From: Cruorifilaria tuberocauda
Lineage: Eukaryota > Nematoda > Chromadorea > Rhabditida > Onchocercidae
Length of the DNA: 64,000 bases
Direction: 5' to 3'
NCBI GenBank assembly: GCA_013365365.1
Contig: JABVXU010000014.1
Location: 124,001-188,000 of the forward strand
The notes below the pieces were generated by a model. It worked only from the letters and a program-made list of their open reading frames with translations, was not told the origin of the DNA and searched no databases. The position numbers and the translations under genes were made by a program. Positions 1-13,269 of this stretch are shown in pieces (positions within the stretch are counted from its first letter, which is position 1; every line of letters starts with the position of its first letter).

Positions 1-3000
1 GAAAATCTAATACTGATATGATGTTTAAACAATTTAAACTGGATTAAAATTTATTATACTGATAATAGATGTTAAAGCATTTGATAAATTATTGAAATCG
101 AAGTATAACTTTGTGGAATTTTTACTATTTGTTTCTTGGAGGAAAGAAAAGATGAAATGATAAAAGGAGAGAAGAAATAATTAAAAATGATAAACTTGTT
201 CATTATTGATTGATAGCAATCAGAGTGATATGAATGAGGCTTCTAGAAATTGAAATCTGAATGAAGATGTCAAAAACAAATAATGTATTAATTAAAACAG
301 GTAATTAGAATGATCAAAGTAGGCTGCATACTAGGATTATTAATGATTTGGATGATTGCAATAACTCAATTAGAATTTTAGGCAGAAAAATTTTTAATTC
401 TATAACTTTTTCGAATTTCAACAAAAAGTTTCAAAATCAATGTTATAATTATCAGTTTTGAAGTGCTATTTTTTTTTATCATTTAATTGTTTTAATAATT
501 TTTCTGTTATATTTAATCTTACTTAATTACTTTATTTACTTATTTATTTACTAACATACTTATATGAAATGGCTAAATGCATTGCATTGCAGTGAAATTA
601 CAATTTTTATCATCACCTAATTTTCTCAATTATAACTTATCGGAATTCTAACATGATTATGATAATGAACATGATCGTATTTTCATCTTAAAAACAAAAG
701 TAATAGTGATAATGATGATAAAGATGACGAAAGAAAGAGCAAAAGTGTGAAGGCAGAGAAGAAAGTGAAATGAAAAAACCATTATAACCGACTATTACGA
801 TTAAATATCAATCAACATTATCCCATCATTCGTTTCATGATATCTGCATTACTTCATTACAGTATATAACTTTTAGTATCGTAATCTCCCAGGAAAAAGT
901 ATATATCTAACGAATAAATAAATCGCTATATTTGAATTGATCAGATTAATAAATTGTTGATTGATTGATCGATGAAATGTGACAATTTCATTGATCAAAA
1001 AAAAAAGAAAATTCGGAAGAAATAGGAGAGAGAGAGAGAGAGAGAGAATGAATTAAAAGGTAATAAACAAATTCCTTAGTTTTCAAAATGTTACTGAAAA
1101 GGTTATCGGTGAAGGTCAATCACGCATTGTTGCGTTATCACTGCACTCTTACATCCGTCATTAAAACCTCCCCTTTAACCATGAAACTTCAAAGTGATAC
1201 CTGCCGAATAACGGGTCTTACGCAATCCTCAATTCTTCTTTCATGGTTATCATCGTGAAAATGAATATTATCAGTTTTTCTCTATCCTTCTTTGACCCTC
1301 TCTCTCCCTCTCTTCTTACCTCTCAACTCTTTCCTTACTTATTCTTCTATCATCTTTCAACAATTATCACTGATAATTATAATTACTTGTTAAAATTATT
1401 ATTATTACGACCGTTTTATTACTAAAATGTTTACTATTATTGATATTACTATTATTGTTATTATTTTATCATATCATATCATTTGATTTCTAATATTTCA
1501 GATTAAGAAGAAGACAAAGGAGTGGAAGAGAAAAGATACAGAAATAAAACTTGGAGGGGAAACTTTTTAATGTAATTGGGTTTTTTGTTTCATTTCATTT
1601 TCTCTTTTTTATTGCCAACTTTCTTTTCCCATTTATCTTATTTTCAAACATGAATTTCGATAGGTCAAACATGGGTCAAACACTATACTAAGATGATTTT
1701 AATCTTTTTCTACTGCAATTAATGAACGAAAAAAAGAAAAAGTAAACAAAAAAGTCCAAGTTAATACTGGGATAAGCTGAAAAAATTAGTCATTTATTCG
1801 ATGATAAGAGTATGATCTAATCTAACAAAAGAATGTTAAACTAGTAATTAATCCTAGAAATTATAAGTAAAACTATTTAATCTCTCGCTGATAACAAATT
1901 CTTTCTTTCTTTCTTTCTCTCTTTTTGCTTTTCCTTCGGATTATTCTTAAGATTACTATTTTTGATAGCTTAAATAATTACAGTATATCATTATCATCTG
2001 CATAATCAGCTAAAGTTACTTACACAGACATTCAGGCGAACACATATTTCTCTTACTTAAATCATAAGAAGAAGAAACGAAATTTCCGTTTGTGTTGCAC
2101 AAATTTTTATTGAAAAAGTATTTATCACTTACTTATTTTGTAATCATTCATTCGATCAATTAATTTAATCAGTTATTTACTTATTCATTCGTTAGCTCCC
2201 AGAATTTGCTAATTAGATGTTAGCATCAGGATGATATGTTCCATCTATACCGTAAAATTAGCATTATTATCATTATCACAATTATCATCATTATTACCGT
2301 CAAAATCGTAATGACTAACAACCTAATGAAATCAAGATTTATGTTACTTTTACTAAACATTCTTTCAGTGAATAAAGTAAAATTGTATTGATTTATGAGT
2401 GATAACATTGAAGTATGAAGGAATGATCATTAAGATTTGTACTGGTAGTACTTCACTTTGCAGAATTAAGTACGAATATATTTTACCAGTAATTAAGTAA
2501 TGTGAAATCAATTATGCTATCGTTGATTCATGATAACGATGATAAGTAAAACTATTTCAAACAAGTAAGTTTGAATTTTACATTTAATATTAAATAAAAT
2601 TTAGAAGTATTATGTCCTAAACAATAAAAATAAAACTACTATTATTGGTTTAATCATATAATCGTAATACTTAGGAATAGATTATTAATAAGGTTATTTA
2701 TAACTTTGAAATTTCAATTAAAATTTTAAATTTGTACAGTTTCCCTGTGCAAACGTAAGCAATAACTTCACATAAAATATATTGGCTTAGTTTTTTTTTC
2801 CTTTTTTTTTATTGGAATGATTATTTGAATAGGTAGGATTCAATTGATAATATTATCATTCATGTTATCATGAATCATACCCATTGGATAATTATTATCA
2901 GTGATTACTTTACTTTACTGTTAAAGCTTATATGTGTGATCAAAAAAACAAGAAGGGGAAAAATTTTATTTTAAAAAATGGATTTCAAAATGAATGAAAA

Positions 3001-3060
3001 ATATGGAAAGATTATATTATTGAGAGGAAATGCAAAAGATATATTAAACAATTAACTGAA

Positions 3061-3102
<42 letters not shown>

Positions 3103-4740
3103 GGAGAGAGACTAAATATATATGAAATGATATGGAGAATGACAAAAAGAATTTGCTTGATAAAGCAGCTGTGTAAACCTTAAGCGGTAATATTATCCGA
3201 TACTTGATAAAAGCAGAAGAGAGAACAGTGCTACTATCGATAGCCGAAATTATATTTTACTTAATAATTTAAAAATTTATAGAATACAGGAAAAGGGAGA
3301 GAGAGACGGAAAGAAAGAGAAAAATAAGAATTTACAATTTTTTTAAATATTAAATTTTTATTTTTGTAAAGTAACAAAAATAAGCATTCATTTATGACTT
3401 CCGTTTTCTTTTTCTTTTCACTTTATACAAAATTAATTTTAGTCATTTTTTCTCTCGTATTTCTTTCTTTTCGTTTCCATCTGCAGAAACATGCACGTAC
3501 GTGGAAATGCACGCGTGCATGACATATACTCGTACGTCATATCAAATAAGTCGATAAAATATTAGCGTTCACTTCAATTTACTTTTATTTTTGATTCATG
3601 TGATCGGTAGATGTAGATGATCTGTTGAACAAATGAAATAGTAAGAAACAATAAAATTTGTTACTTTCATTACCTATCCTTATTACCAATACTATCCATA
3701 ATTATTAAAATTATGAAACAAAATAATTTCCTTAATTTGCGTAATTTTGGATAGCTAATCGAAACTTTATCACTGACCGAAGTTATAGACTTTTAAGTCA
3801 GGAATTTTTGAACAAAGAAAACAAGTTGTCCGCATATAGTGATTGTTAATGATTGAACATCTATAAATACTGATTAACAGTGATTAAGTGATAATGATAA
3901 AGGAAATTGTAAGGTTCGAAGATTGTATAATTTCGAAAATTTACCTTTTCATTTGTAGTTTTTTTTATAAAATTAAAAATTGCTGCGATTCTAAGAACGA
4001 AAAAGGAAAAATGATTATTTCTATTTTATTTATGCATTTATTGCCTTTAAGAATTCAAATAATAATTTTTTCATGTTTATTTTTCTTGTCTGTTATTATT
4101 ATCATAATCATTATTTCATCTTGTCTGTTATCATTATTATAATCATTATTTCATTAGTGATAAGATGTATTTTCACATGGATTATAAGGATTACAGTAAT
4201 CATTGCACAATTTAATTCATAAATTTAAACTTTAAAAAGATAAGAATTTGTAACTTCATGATATTTTAAATGAAAAATCTGTGTTATTCGAATTCATTCG
4301 AACGATCGGAGCAACAAAAGAAGAAAAGCAAGCTGATTTTGTTAATTAATTAATAAAAGCGTGGAAAGAAAGTGATTTGAAACCAAAAAAAAGTTTTTTC
4401 TGCGGTAAGAAAAGAAAATTTTACATTATTCATTTTTATTAACGAAAAAAATTCTTCGTGAGAATCATTCAATCAATCATTCTAACATTTGTTAAATTAT
4501 CTATTTTGTTTATCCGTTTTCTTCTCTTAGATCTTATCATATCAGTTACAAGTCTTTCTCCCTTTTTTAATTCTTAAATTTGAAAGAGAAAAGTTGAAAA
4601 TTAAAAAACACGAAGGATTTCATTAATGTGAGAGAAAGTTTTGAAAGGGAAGTAAATATTTAGAAGGGAGAATTACTTGTGCAATGTTAATCCGATCCGA
4701 GAACATCTGGTCTATTTGAAACTGCCATCAATCGCGGAAG
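1..4740. other. AT-rich intergenic desert
   Basis: No coding exon is recognisable here. The few open frames are short, biased to Phe/Ile/Ser/Leu and lack splice signals or family motifs. The stretch holds scattered TTA/TGA-rich sequence, GA microsatellites at 1024-1047 and 3063-3111, and a cluster of short palindromes at 3494-3540 described among the findings. Confidence 0.6.
3063..3111. repeat. (GA)n microsatellite
   Basis: An almost perfect GA dinucleotide run of about 40 bases continues as a short interrupted tail. Similar runs occur at 1024-1047, 7659-7703, 8990-9022, 16239-16263, 38745-38795 and 45951-45979. The complementary CT version occurs at 9231-9289, 11466-11547, 43736-43771 and 51865-51896. 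Confidence 0.95.
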
Positions 4741-4762
4741 AATGAATGATTGAACGGAGGGT

Positions 4763-5112
4763 ATGAATTGAAATGAAATGAAATGAAATGAAATGAAATG
4801 AATTGAAATGAATTGAAATTAAATGAAATGAAATGAATTGAAATGAAATGAATTGAAATGAAATGAATTGAAATGAATTGAAATTAAATGAAATGAATTG
4901 AAATGAAATGAATTGAAATGAAATGAATTGAAATGAAATGAATTGAAATGAAATGAATTGAATTGAAATGAAATGAAATGAAATGAATTGAAATGAAATG
5001 AATTGAAATGAAATGAATTGAAATTAAATGAAATGAAATGAATTGAAATGAAATGAATTGAAGTGAAATGAATTGAAATGAAATGAATTGAAATGAAATG
5101 AATTGAAATTAA
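4763..5112. repeat. AAATG/AATTG pentamer tandem array
   Basis: About 350 bases of 5-base units (AAATG with AATTG variants) are arranged so that a 15-base higher-order unit, two AAATG-type pentamers followed by AATTG, recurs many times. It opens a long false reading frame on the minus strand (His-Phe-Asn-Ser type repeats) because the unit avoids stop codons; this is not a gene. Array edges are diffuse at both ends. Confidence 0.95.
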
Positions 5113-5139
5113 ATAAATGAAATGAGATGAAGTGAAGTG

Positions 5140-8100
5140 ATACGGTGAGAGAAGGATGAAAATTTTCAAATAAAAAGTAAAATTTAAAGCTTTTTTCATT
5201 TTAACTTTCAATTCTTCTCTATGAATTGAACTTAAAATTAATGACAGCTGTCTTGTTTATCCCTTATCTTTTCAATTTCTTCAAATCAATCTAAGGAATT
5301 AAATATTTTTAAAATGAATTATTAAGCATATGAACGCTTGCTTGACAGGTGAATATTGAAATTTAATGTGTAAAATGGAGAGAAAAAGAAATAAAGAAAT
5401 GCAAGAAAGAAAAGAAAATAAGCAAATAAAATGTGAAAAAAGACAAAGCCAAGCCATATGCTATGTTATTTTAGACTGCCATATATCATAGAAATTGGAA
5501 AGTAATAAAACATTAGAAATAATTAGCTTAATTAGCAGTACTCAATGATGAACGATCTTGCAAAAGGAAAAATAAAAACTTTTCTCTCCATTTCGTCAAG
5601 TCTGGATGGCTTCAAAGGTTAGAGTAAAATTCTTCAACAGCGATAATTGTGATTATGGTGAAGATGATGATGATGATAATAATGATGATGGTGATGATTA
5701 ATATCATTATTATCATCAACATCAAAGGAATTGTGCCAGATGTTGAGCTAGCAAAGCTGTTTGCAGGAGGCAATATGGAGGAGAGAGGTTGTGGAAGTAT
5801 AAAACAGTTTACGACGAGATGAGGGAAGGGATTTGAGGATGACTGTGTCTTACTTCCTTTTATTGTAAAACTTTCTCTTCGATATGAGTGATAACGAAAT
5901 AGGATAATGGTAATCATGATAAAAATGAAAGAATGAAAAGAGAGAGAGAGGGAAAAGAAAAAAAGAAAAGGATTATAGAAGAGCAATTTTGAACTCACAA
6001 AGACAGTTTATAATATTACTTTGAGATCTTCCATATTCTCCTTCAATCCGTCAATAGATGATATCCTTCAATCCCATCTGTTTACCGTTTCGATAAACAA
6101 AAGTTGAATAAATAATATTTGTTTGTTTATTAAAATGGAAGCTTACAAGAAGTATTAATTCAATAATTAATATAATGAATTTTTTTTCTCTTAATTGTTT
6201 ATTTGCTGCAAATTTATTTCTTTCTTTCTTTCCTTTTGCTCTCTTTCTTTCATTCATTTTGTTTCTTTCTGTAATTTTAAACATTTTCTTGTTTCTTTTG
6301 ATATAAATTAATAAAATAGCTAATGAATTTAATTAATTAACACCTTTAATTAACACTAATTAACATAGTAAACATTGAAGAGGAAATATTTGATAATTAA
6401 ATTAAGATGATAATTTGAAAAAAATTGAGAAAAAGAAACCATAATGAATTTCAAAAAAAAGTTTCAAATACAAAATAATTCCTAAAAAAGATTGAAAATC
6501 GTTTTTGTCTATTTCATTTCAATTCTACAGTTTGATTAACAGAAGAAATTTCGTTTTGCTTTTTCGCTAATTTCAAAATTATCAAATCTGTAAATATTAA
6601 TTAAAGCGTTATTGTACGTATAATGTACATGTAATGTTAAAGTACGAAAAATCAAAGTTCAAAATCATTCTCATGCATTTTTTCCGTTCTTTTCATGCTT
6701 TAATCGTAATTAATTAAGGAATAGTTGAAATTATCATGATTTCAATTCTATGAAATTAACATGAATTATAATGATTACTCAACTACAAATAATATTTGCA
6801 TTTGCGAATATGTGAGTATATTTGAGTATTCATATAACTGCGCCATCCATTGACTTATTCATTTACCGAAAGTAAAGAATTTAAAATTTGAAATTTCATA
6901 TTTCCTCTTAACTTCTCTTTCTTCAATTTTTCCTTTTAATTTGACTACTTTTTATTGTTTCGTCATTAGTTAAATGAAATTAATCGATATCAAAGCCCTA
7001 GTTATTATTACGCTATAATAAATTAGAGTGAATCTTGGTATTCAATTAATAACACTAATTATCATTAGTAAAATTTATCATTTGTACAGTAAAAAATTTA
7101 GAGAATATTTACTCGCATTTTCGAAAAATATATTCAAAATTCTAAGTTTTTATTTCGAAATCGATCTTGACTCTAAGTAATGATTTCATTTCTAATTCTA
7201 ATAATGTCTACTTGTATAAATCTTACCCTGTCTTTCCTCGCTTTTCCACTTTAAGTTTAATAACTTAGCTGTAATAAATTAGCATAAATCTTCCTATCCA
7301 ATTATTAACACAGATTTATCGTTAAAAAATTCAATTATCTTCAGTTCTAACAGAAAATCTCGTCTTTATCAATTTCTTCCTTTTCTCTCTCCCTCCTCTC
7401 TCTGTCTCTCTCTCTCCCTCTCTACCTCATTCTTTCATTCATATTAATTGGTTAGGAAAAAAAAATCGGACAAATAATCATCCAAGTAGGATAAGATATG
7501 AGAAATGAAATGAATTGTTATCCTGTATAAATTAAGCTTAAAGGCCGATGACTAAATGGCTAGTAGCTAAAAAGCCTGAAAGGATATGAAGCATAATGCT
7601 GCTACTGCCAATCGAACAAAACTAATTATATTTTTGAATAAATAAAGAGAGGGGAATAGAGAGAGAGAGAGAGAGGGAGAGGGAGAGGAAGAGAGAGAGA
7701 AAGTTTGAGAGGAATGAAATGATTGGATGATTTAAGGATGGAAAGAAAATTGAGGTGAAGTGTGAAAGCTACCATACCTTCAAAAGCAGCATTTATATTT
7801 ATAAATAAATATAAATGATTCATTTCCTTATCCTTTCAATCTCTCCTTCATTCTTCCCTCTGTTGTTTAATTAAATTGAGTGATAAGCTAAGATTTCCTT
7901 AATTACTTTCTATGCTAATTCATTCAATTAGTTCCTTTAACATAAACATACACATTTCATCCAATTTCTATGATTTATTTCAATACAATGAAATTTAATT
8001 AAATAATAAACTGAAATTATGATGAACAATATTCCATTCCCACAATTTAGTTAATATCCTCTGAATTTAAGAAATCATTTTGGCAGCAAACCCATTTAAT

Positions 8101-9245
8101 AATATTTCGACATATTCTCTTCCAATTTGGTACCATTTTTGGTAATTCCAATAATTTTGTTGATATTCTCTAAATTTAATAAATCATTTTGGTACCAAAC
8201 TCATTTAATTTGCTTTTCGATTATGTTTGGCATCATCTTTAAGCTTCCTTCCTAGGACGGATTCTTCCCAGAACTTCGGATACAACTCCTAGCACCTCTT
8301 GAATACGGCATCTATAGTGAGATATGATATCATTTTAGATGTTAGCAAATCAGTTAAAATTTCCGGATTTGAATAAAACAGATTTTTACTCATTTATCAA
8401 TTCAAAATAAATAAAATTTGATAAATCTCTTTGAGAATTCATGGGAAAGCAATGAAGCAAACAGAAACTTTACTTTCAAAAACAAATTTGCATATTCTTA
8501 GATTCCGGTAAATCTAATGAAAATTTTGATTAATTATTTAAACAAGAAATGAGAAAAATTGTCTAATCAAACGGTAGTCTTCTGTATTACAGGTTTTTCT
8601 CCAAATATTATGATTCCATCTTTGTAATTATTATTAGTACTAAGAATAATTATGGTACTTATGATAATATTAATAATATTGATAGTAATAGTTATACAAA
8701 TTTCTATGAAATGTATAACAATTTGCATAAATTCATATAAAATTGCATAAGAATAATTTGAATAGCTAATTTATTGACTTATTGTTTATTTGCTTATTGT
8801 TTGTTGTGTTATTGTGAATGTCATCTTTATAAAAAGGAAGTTCTCTTTATTATATAAATTTTAGTTTTTATACAAAAGCAGTATTTGGTGTTGAAAGAAA
8901 TGAATAAATTTTGAATGGTTTAAAAGAAAAAAAAGGTAAAAGCAGAAAAATGAAAAAGCGATAATTTAAATAAGAATGGGTATTTGAGGGGAGAGAGAGG
9001 GAGAGGGAGAGAGAGAGAGAGGTGAGTAGTGGCAAAGAAGGGATTGATGGGTAAAGGAGTGAAAAGACCCTTACGGGTAAGGCATTTTACCCGAGCAGAT
9101 GTTCCTCTTTTTAATCCTTCCTTCCACTTTTTTTGTTACAAAATAAAAAGTGAAAAAAAGAGAGAAAAAGGTATATAAAACGAAAAAAAACGGACGATAA
9201 GATTTCAATTGCTTTTTCTTTTTGTTTTTTTCTCTCTCCTTTTCC

Positions 9246-9282
<37 letters not shown>

Positions 9283-12200
9283 ACTCACTTGCTAATAATT
9301 AGTTTGAAATTATAATTTCCTCCTTTCGTTTTAAAATTCATTGAATTATAATTATCCATTCTTTTTCTCCTTTGAAAAATAAAAATGAAGAAATTTAAAA
9401 GAAAGTTTGCAGCAAACTGTTATTATTACCCAAATTTGTATTAATATTTTTTCAAAAATTCCTAAAATTAAAAGTTTGATAAATTATGATGTTGCATATT
9501 AAATTAAATTAATTTTAATTTTAAATGGATTTTAGGAAGTATTCGAATAAATTGAACAGAATTTATTTGAATGATTGCAATTCTTTTTCGCAATTTGCGA
9601 GTTAATCGCACAAAAAGGACATAATTAAAGGTAAAGGTAATTAAAGATTCAAAAATTTGCTGGAAACTTTTTCAGCTCTTTTTCTGAACATGCTTACAGA
9701 GTTTACTCACAAAAGTGTCAATTACAGTTATTAATTTTAAATGGTTTCAATAATCTCTCTTAGTTTACGATCACAATTGGTGACAATAAAGAAATATTAT
9801 TCTGCTGCCTGAATGAACTCTCACCTTTCATATTCCTCTCCACTTTTGTATCAATGACATAATATTATCAGTAAGAATTTCAAATACTGTTCTCTCATAA
9901 CTTTTTCATTTTATTATTAAATAGAAAAATTATGCTAAATTATCATGAATGATCCAAATTAACAAATGAAATTATCAGAATTAGAATGAAAGAATGAAAG
10001 TTAAAAATCAAATTTTAGCTGCTAAAATTATTGATTTTCAAAATCGGTTAGGTCTTGACGATAAGTTAAAATGAAGGAAAACGATTATCGTAATCGGAAA
10101 AGACGGAATGTTGCATAATACGGCTTAATGCCTCCATTTTTTGCCTTTAGCCGTACCTCATCTTCTCCTAATTAATTAAAAGTAGGTAAATAAGAGAAGG
10201 GAGGAAAGGATGAGATTTGATAAGAGAGAAAGACAGAGTGAAGTGATTTTATGTTTGAATATCGATGATGACCTAGCTATTGACCAAAAAAGAATGAATT
10301 CTATTTGGTTTTACCGTCATATATCCTCCGCAGGTGTTCATATATTACATATTTCTGAATAATAAAACAAATGAAGAGAGCAGTACAAATAAAAGCAACA
10401 TAGTTTTGTAGAGAGAAAGAGAAAGAGAGAGAGAGAGGGAGAAGAGAGAGGGAGAGAAGGAGAGGTAGAATGATTGATGAATGATTTATGATAATTTGGA
10501 AGAAAGAAAAAGGGAAATATATATGGATAAATAAAATTTGCATGACGTGATATTGATTGATAAGATGGATGAAAAGAAAACAATGAAATAAGTGAAAAGT
10601 AAAGAAAAGCAGGTAAAAATACAGGTAAACCACTCTAGGTAATCCATTATTTCTCTATAATAAGTGGAATATATGAGAATGCTGAAGGTTTCAATTAAAT
10701 TCTTGGAATTTCTTGTCTTGAAATTCCGCTTATTTCATTATAAAATGAATAACTTATGCTATTGTTTTCGTTTTTTCCCATTTCAGAGAGCATAGAAATT
10801 GATTAGAATTCAATTTAAACTTTATATTTGCCATAAAAACTCATTTTCTCGTCTTTTCAAACTACCCGTAAAAGATGAAAATCGGCTCAACAAAGTAAAA
10901 AGAATATTAAAATTTAAGTAGTAATTGTAAATTCAAATGCAAATTTAAATTTCGTTTTAATTTAGCTTATAAGTGATATAAGTGACTGTAAGTTATATTT
11001 TTCATTTTACCAAAATTTCAAGCATCTAATTTTAAGGTAATAATTATTTTCAAATCTTTACATTTCAATGAAATATATATTTCTATACTTATCATCAAGG
11101 TTAATTCAGGCTAACACAGACATATCCTGAATGATCAATTAAGATTACCAGTTAGATTCCAAATCCAACTGTAAATTATAAATTCAATTGATTTCAGGCT
11201 ACAAGCATAAATAATTCATTAAATTTCGAAATTCCATCCTATTTCATCTTATGTAAAGTACAACTGATAAACCAACTGAGAGAGTATCTCTTGGAGAGAA
11301 TAAAAGGGAAAAACCACAGATATGCTGGACTTTTTCAATGGGAATATATAAGCCTAGATAACGCTTAGAACGTCATATGACAGCTTTTCGCAGCTTCTCT
11401 CCTCCCTCTCTCAATTTCAAACTTCCCATAACAACGCTTATCATTAGTTATTCAATTAAATGCTACCGTATCCCTTCTTTCCCTCTCTTCTCTCTCTCCC
11501 TCTCTCTCTAGCTCTCTCTCTCTCCCTCTTATTTCCCTCTCTTTTCTCTTTCTCAAATAATATTATGTTAATACTAATAATAATCCGTTAACGATTGATT
11601 TCATCTTTCTTTTTCTTCCGTTTCCACCAAAACTTGCTATAATAAAATTTTAAAGTTGTAAAAAGCTATAAATTACTTTCTTTCTTTTTTACTTTATCTC
11701 TCTTCTCGTCTTTTCTCTGTCATTTAATATCTTTTACTTTTATTTCATCTCCAATGTTAGTATCATTCATTTCTTTTTTTCTCTTTCAATTAATATAAAA
11801 TAAACTTCTTTATGAAATAAATTCGACTGCAAGGGACGGGAAGAATGCGGGAGGCGGGGGAATCGAAGGAAGCGGGGAAAAGCGGAGAAATGAGGAAAAG
11901 CAATTCATACTACATTTTTTACTAGTATAAAATGAATTTGTGAAATGATATAAAGTAAATTAAATGTGGAAATAAAAAGTAACAGGAAGGAAATTAAACT
12001 GTAAAAATAGTATCGAATAAATGACATCGAATAAAAATGATATCATGGGAATTGATAGAATCGTATTAGATAAACTTTTCAATTATTTATCGCTTTTTTC
12101 TAACTTTTTCTCACTTTAAATTGATATTAAAATAAAATAATAGGTGGAATATTCAGTACTCAGTTCATTATCCTGAATAAATGAAATGGATTACAATTGT

Positions 12201-12985
12201 AGAAGAATATTTCAGGATAAGATAGAAAGTTGAATAAATCTAAATTCAGCCTTACATTCTTTATCCCACCTATCAGGATATCAAGATTTCGGGATTTGCT
12301 CCAGATAATGACGATGAATTAAGATTGATCGATTGCTATTAAACTAAGCATAGTGAAAAAAATGAAAGATATACCAGTTGTGTATAAGATACTGCTAAAC
12401 AATGGACGGATAAGAAGAAGAAGAAATAATGAAAGAAGGAAATCCTGATTACTGTTGTACCAGAGATATGATTGTGATATCAGGTTATCTCAATAAACAC
12501 CTATTAATTTACTCTATTTCTCATCTAACTGCAACTAACATTAATTTGAACTGCCTGATTATTTTCATTAAAAATTATCCATATAATATAAGTATCAATA
12601 ACCTTTCAATTTACTTTTAACTTATATTCTCGCCTAATTTGAAAATAGTTTATTATAATTTAATCAGGTTATATTCAAGTTATTTTCTTTATTTTATCAT
12701 TTCATTTTTCTTTTAAACTATTTTACAATTTTATTACTACCAATTTCGCGACAAAATTATCTATTCAAAGTTTAAGTTAACTTTAATCTTTTTACTTTTT
12801 ATAAACTTTAAAAAGAAAATAAAAAGTTTTTTGTTTAAAATTACATATTTACAAAACAAAAGCAAACGAGATTTTTTTTTTGTTTCTACCAATAAACCAA
12901 ATAAAGAAGAAAGGAAATGAAAAAAAGAAAAGATGTGAAATGATAGGAAAAGGACGAGGAGAAGGGCATGAAACTCAATTTGCAT
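5140..12985. other. AT-rich intergenic desert
   Basis: No supported gene. Contents are GA/CT microsatellites (7659-7703, 8990-9022, 9231-9289, 11466-11547), GAT/AAT triplet-rich sequence near 5660-5720, a diverged 60-base duplication at 8041-8100 and 8149-8209, and a G-tract patch at 11833-11860. A slightly richer piece at 5720-5830 has a short plus-strand frame but no identifiable exon boundaries. Confidence 0.55.
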
Positions 12986-13122
12986 GATACAGTTGAAGCG
13001 TGTCAGTCCGGTTCAATCGCACGCCAAATGAGGGTACACGCGAGGGCGGGGGAGAGTGTCAAAGGAAGTGAAGACGGGTACAGCATTTCAATTCAAAACT
13101 GAAACAACAAAGACAGAAGGAG

Positions 13123-13245
13123 ATGAACTCCAACAACTACAACTACTTCCTACCCAAGGGCAATTCATACCAAACGGTGGGTGGTGATAATAGTGATCGT
13201 GATCGTGATCGTGATCGTGATCGTGGTCGTCATGTGGTCCTATGA
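13123..13245 (+). CDS. possible short ORF or first exon with Asp-Arg repeat
   Basis: A 40-codon frame starts MNSNNYNYFLPKG and ends in five Asp-Arg dipeptides encoded by a GATCGT hexamer array (about 13195-13230). It lies in an island (12985-13270) clearly richer in G and C than its surroundings. A GT donor candidate after codon 18 (ACG, then gtgggt) would make it a first exon, but I see no convincing downstream exon. No family is recognised. It may be a real short exon, a 5' UTR fragment or chance. Confidence 0.25.
   Translation: MNSNNYNYFLPKGNSYQTVGGDNSDRDRDRDRDRGRHVVL
13195..13230. repeat. GATCGT hexamer tandem repeat
   Basis: Five perfect copies of GATCGT are followed by a GGTCGT variant. 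The repeat lies inside the GC-richer island at 12985-13270 and encodes Asp-Arg repeats on the plus strand. Confidence 0.9.
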
Positions 13246-13269
13246 GAAATTCATATCATTTTGGCGCCC

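Noticed and set aside
4819..5211. 130-codon minus-strand frame rich in His, Phe, Asn, Ser
   Set aside because: It is a by-product of the AAATG/AATTG pentamer array.
5612..5998. 128-codon minus-strand frame
   Set aside because: Half is Ile/Met run from GAT repeats and a GA microsatellite; no splice signals or family motif.
10301..10633. Leu/Ser/Phe-rich minus-strand frames
   Set aside because: They are driven by a GA microsatellite and AT-rich sequence.
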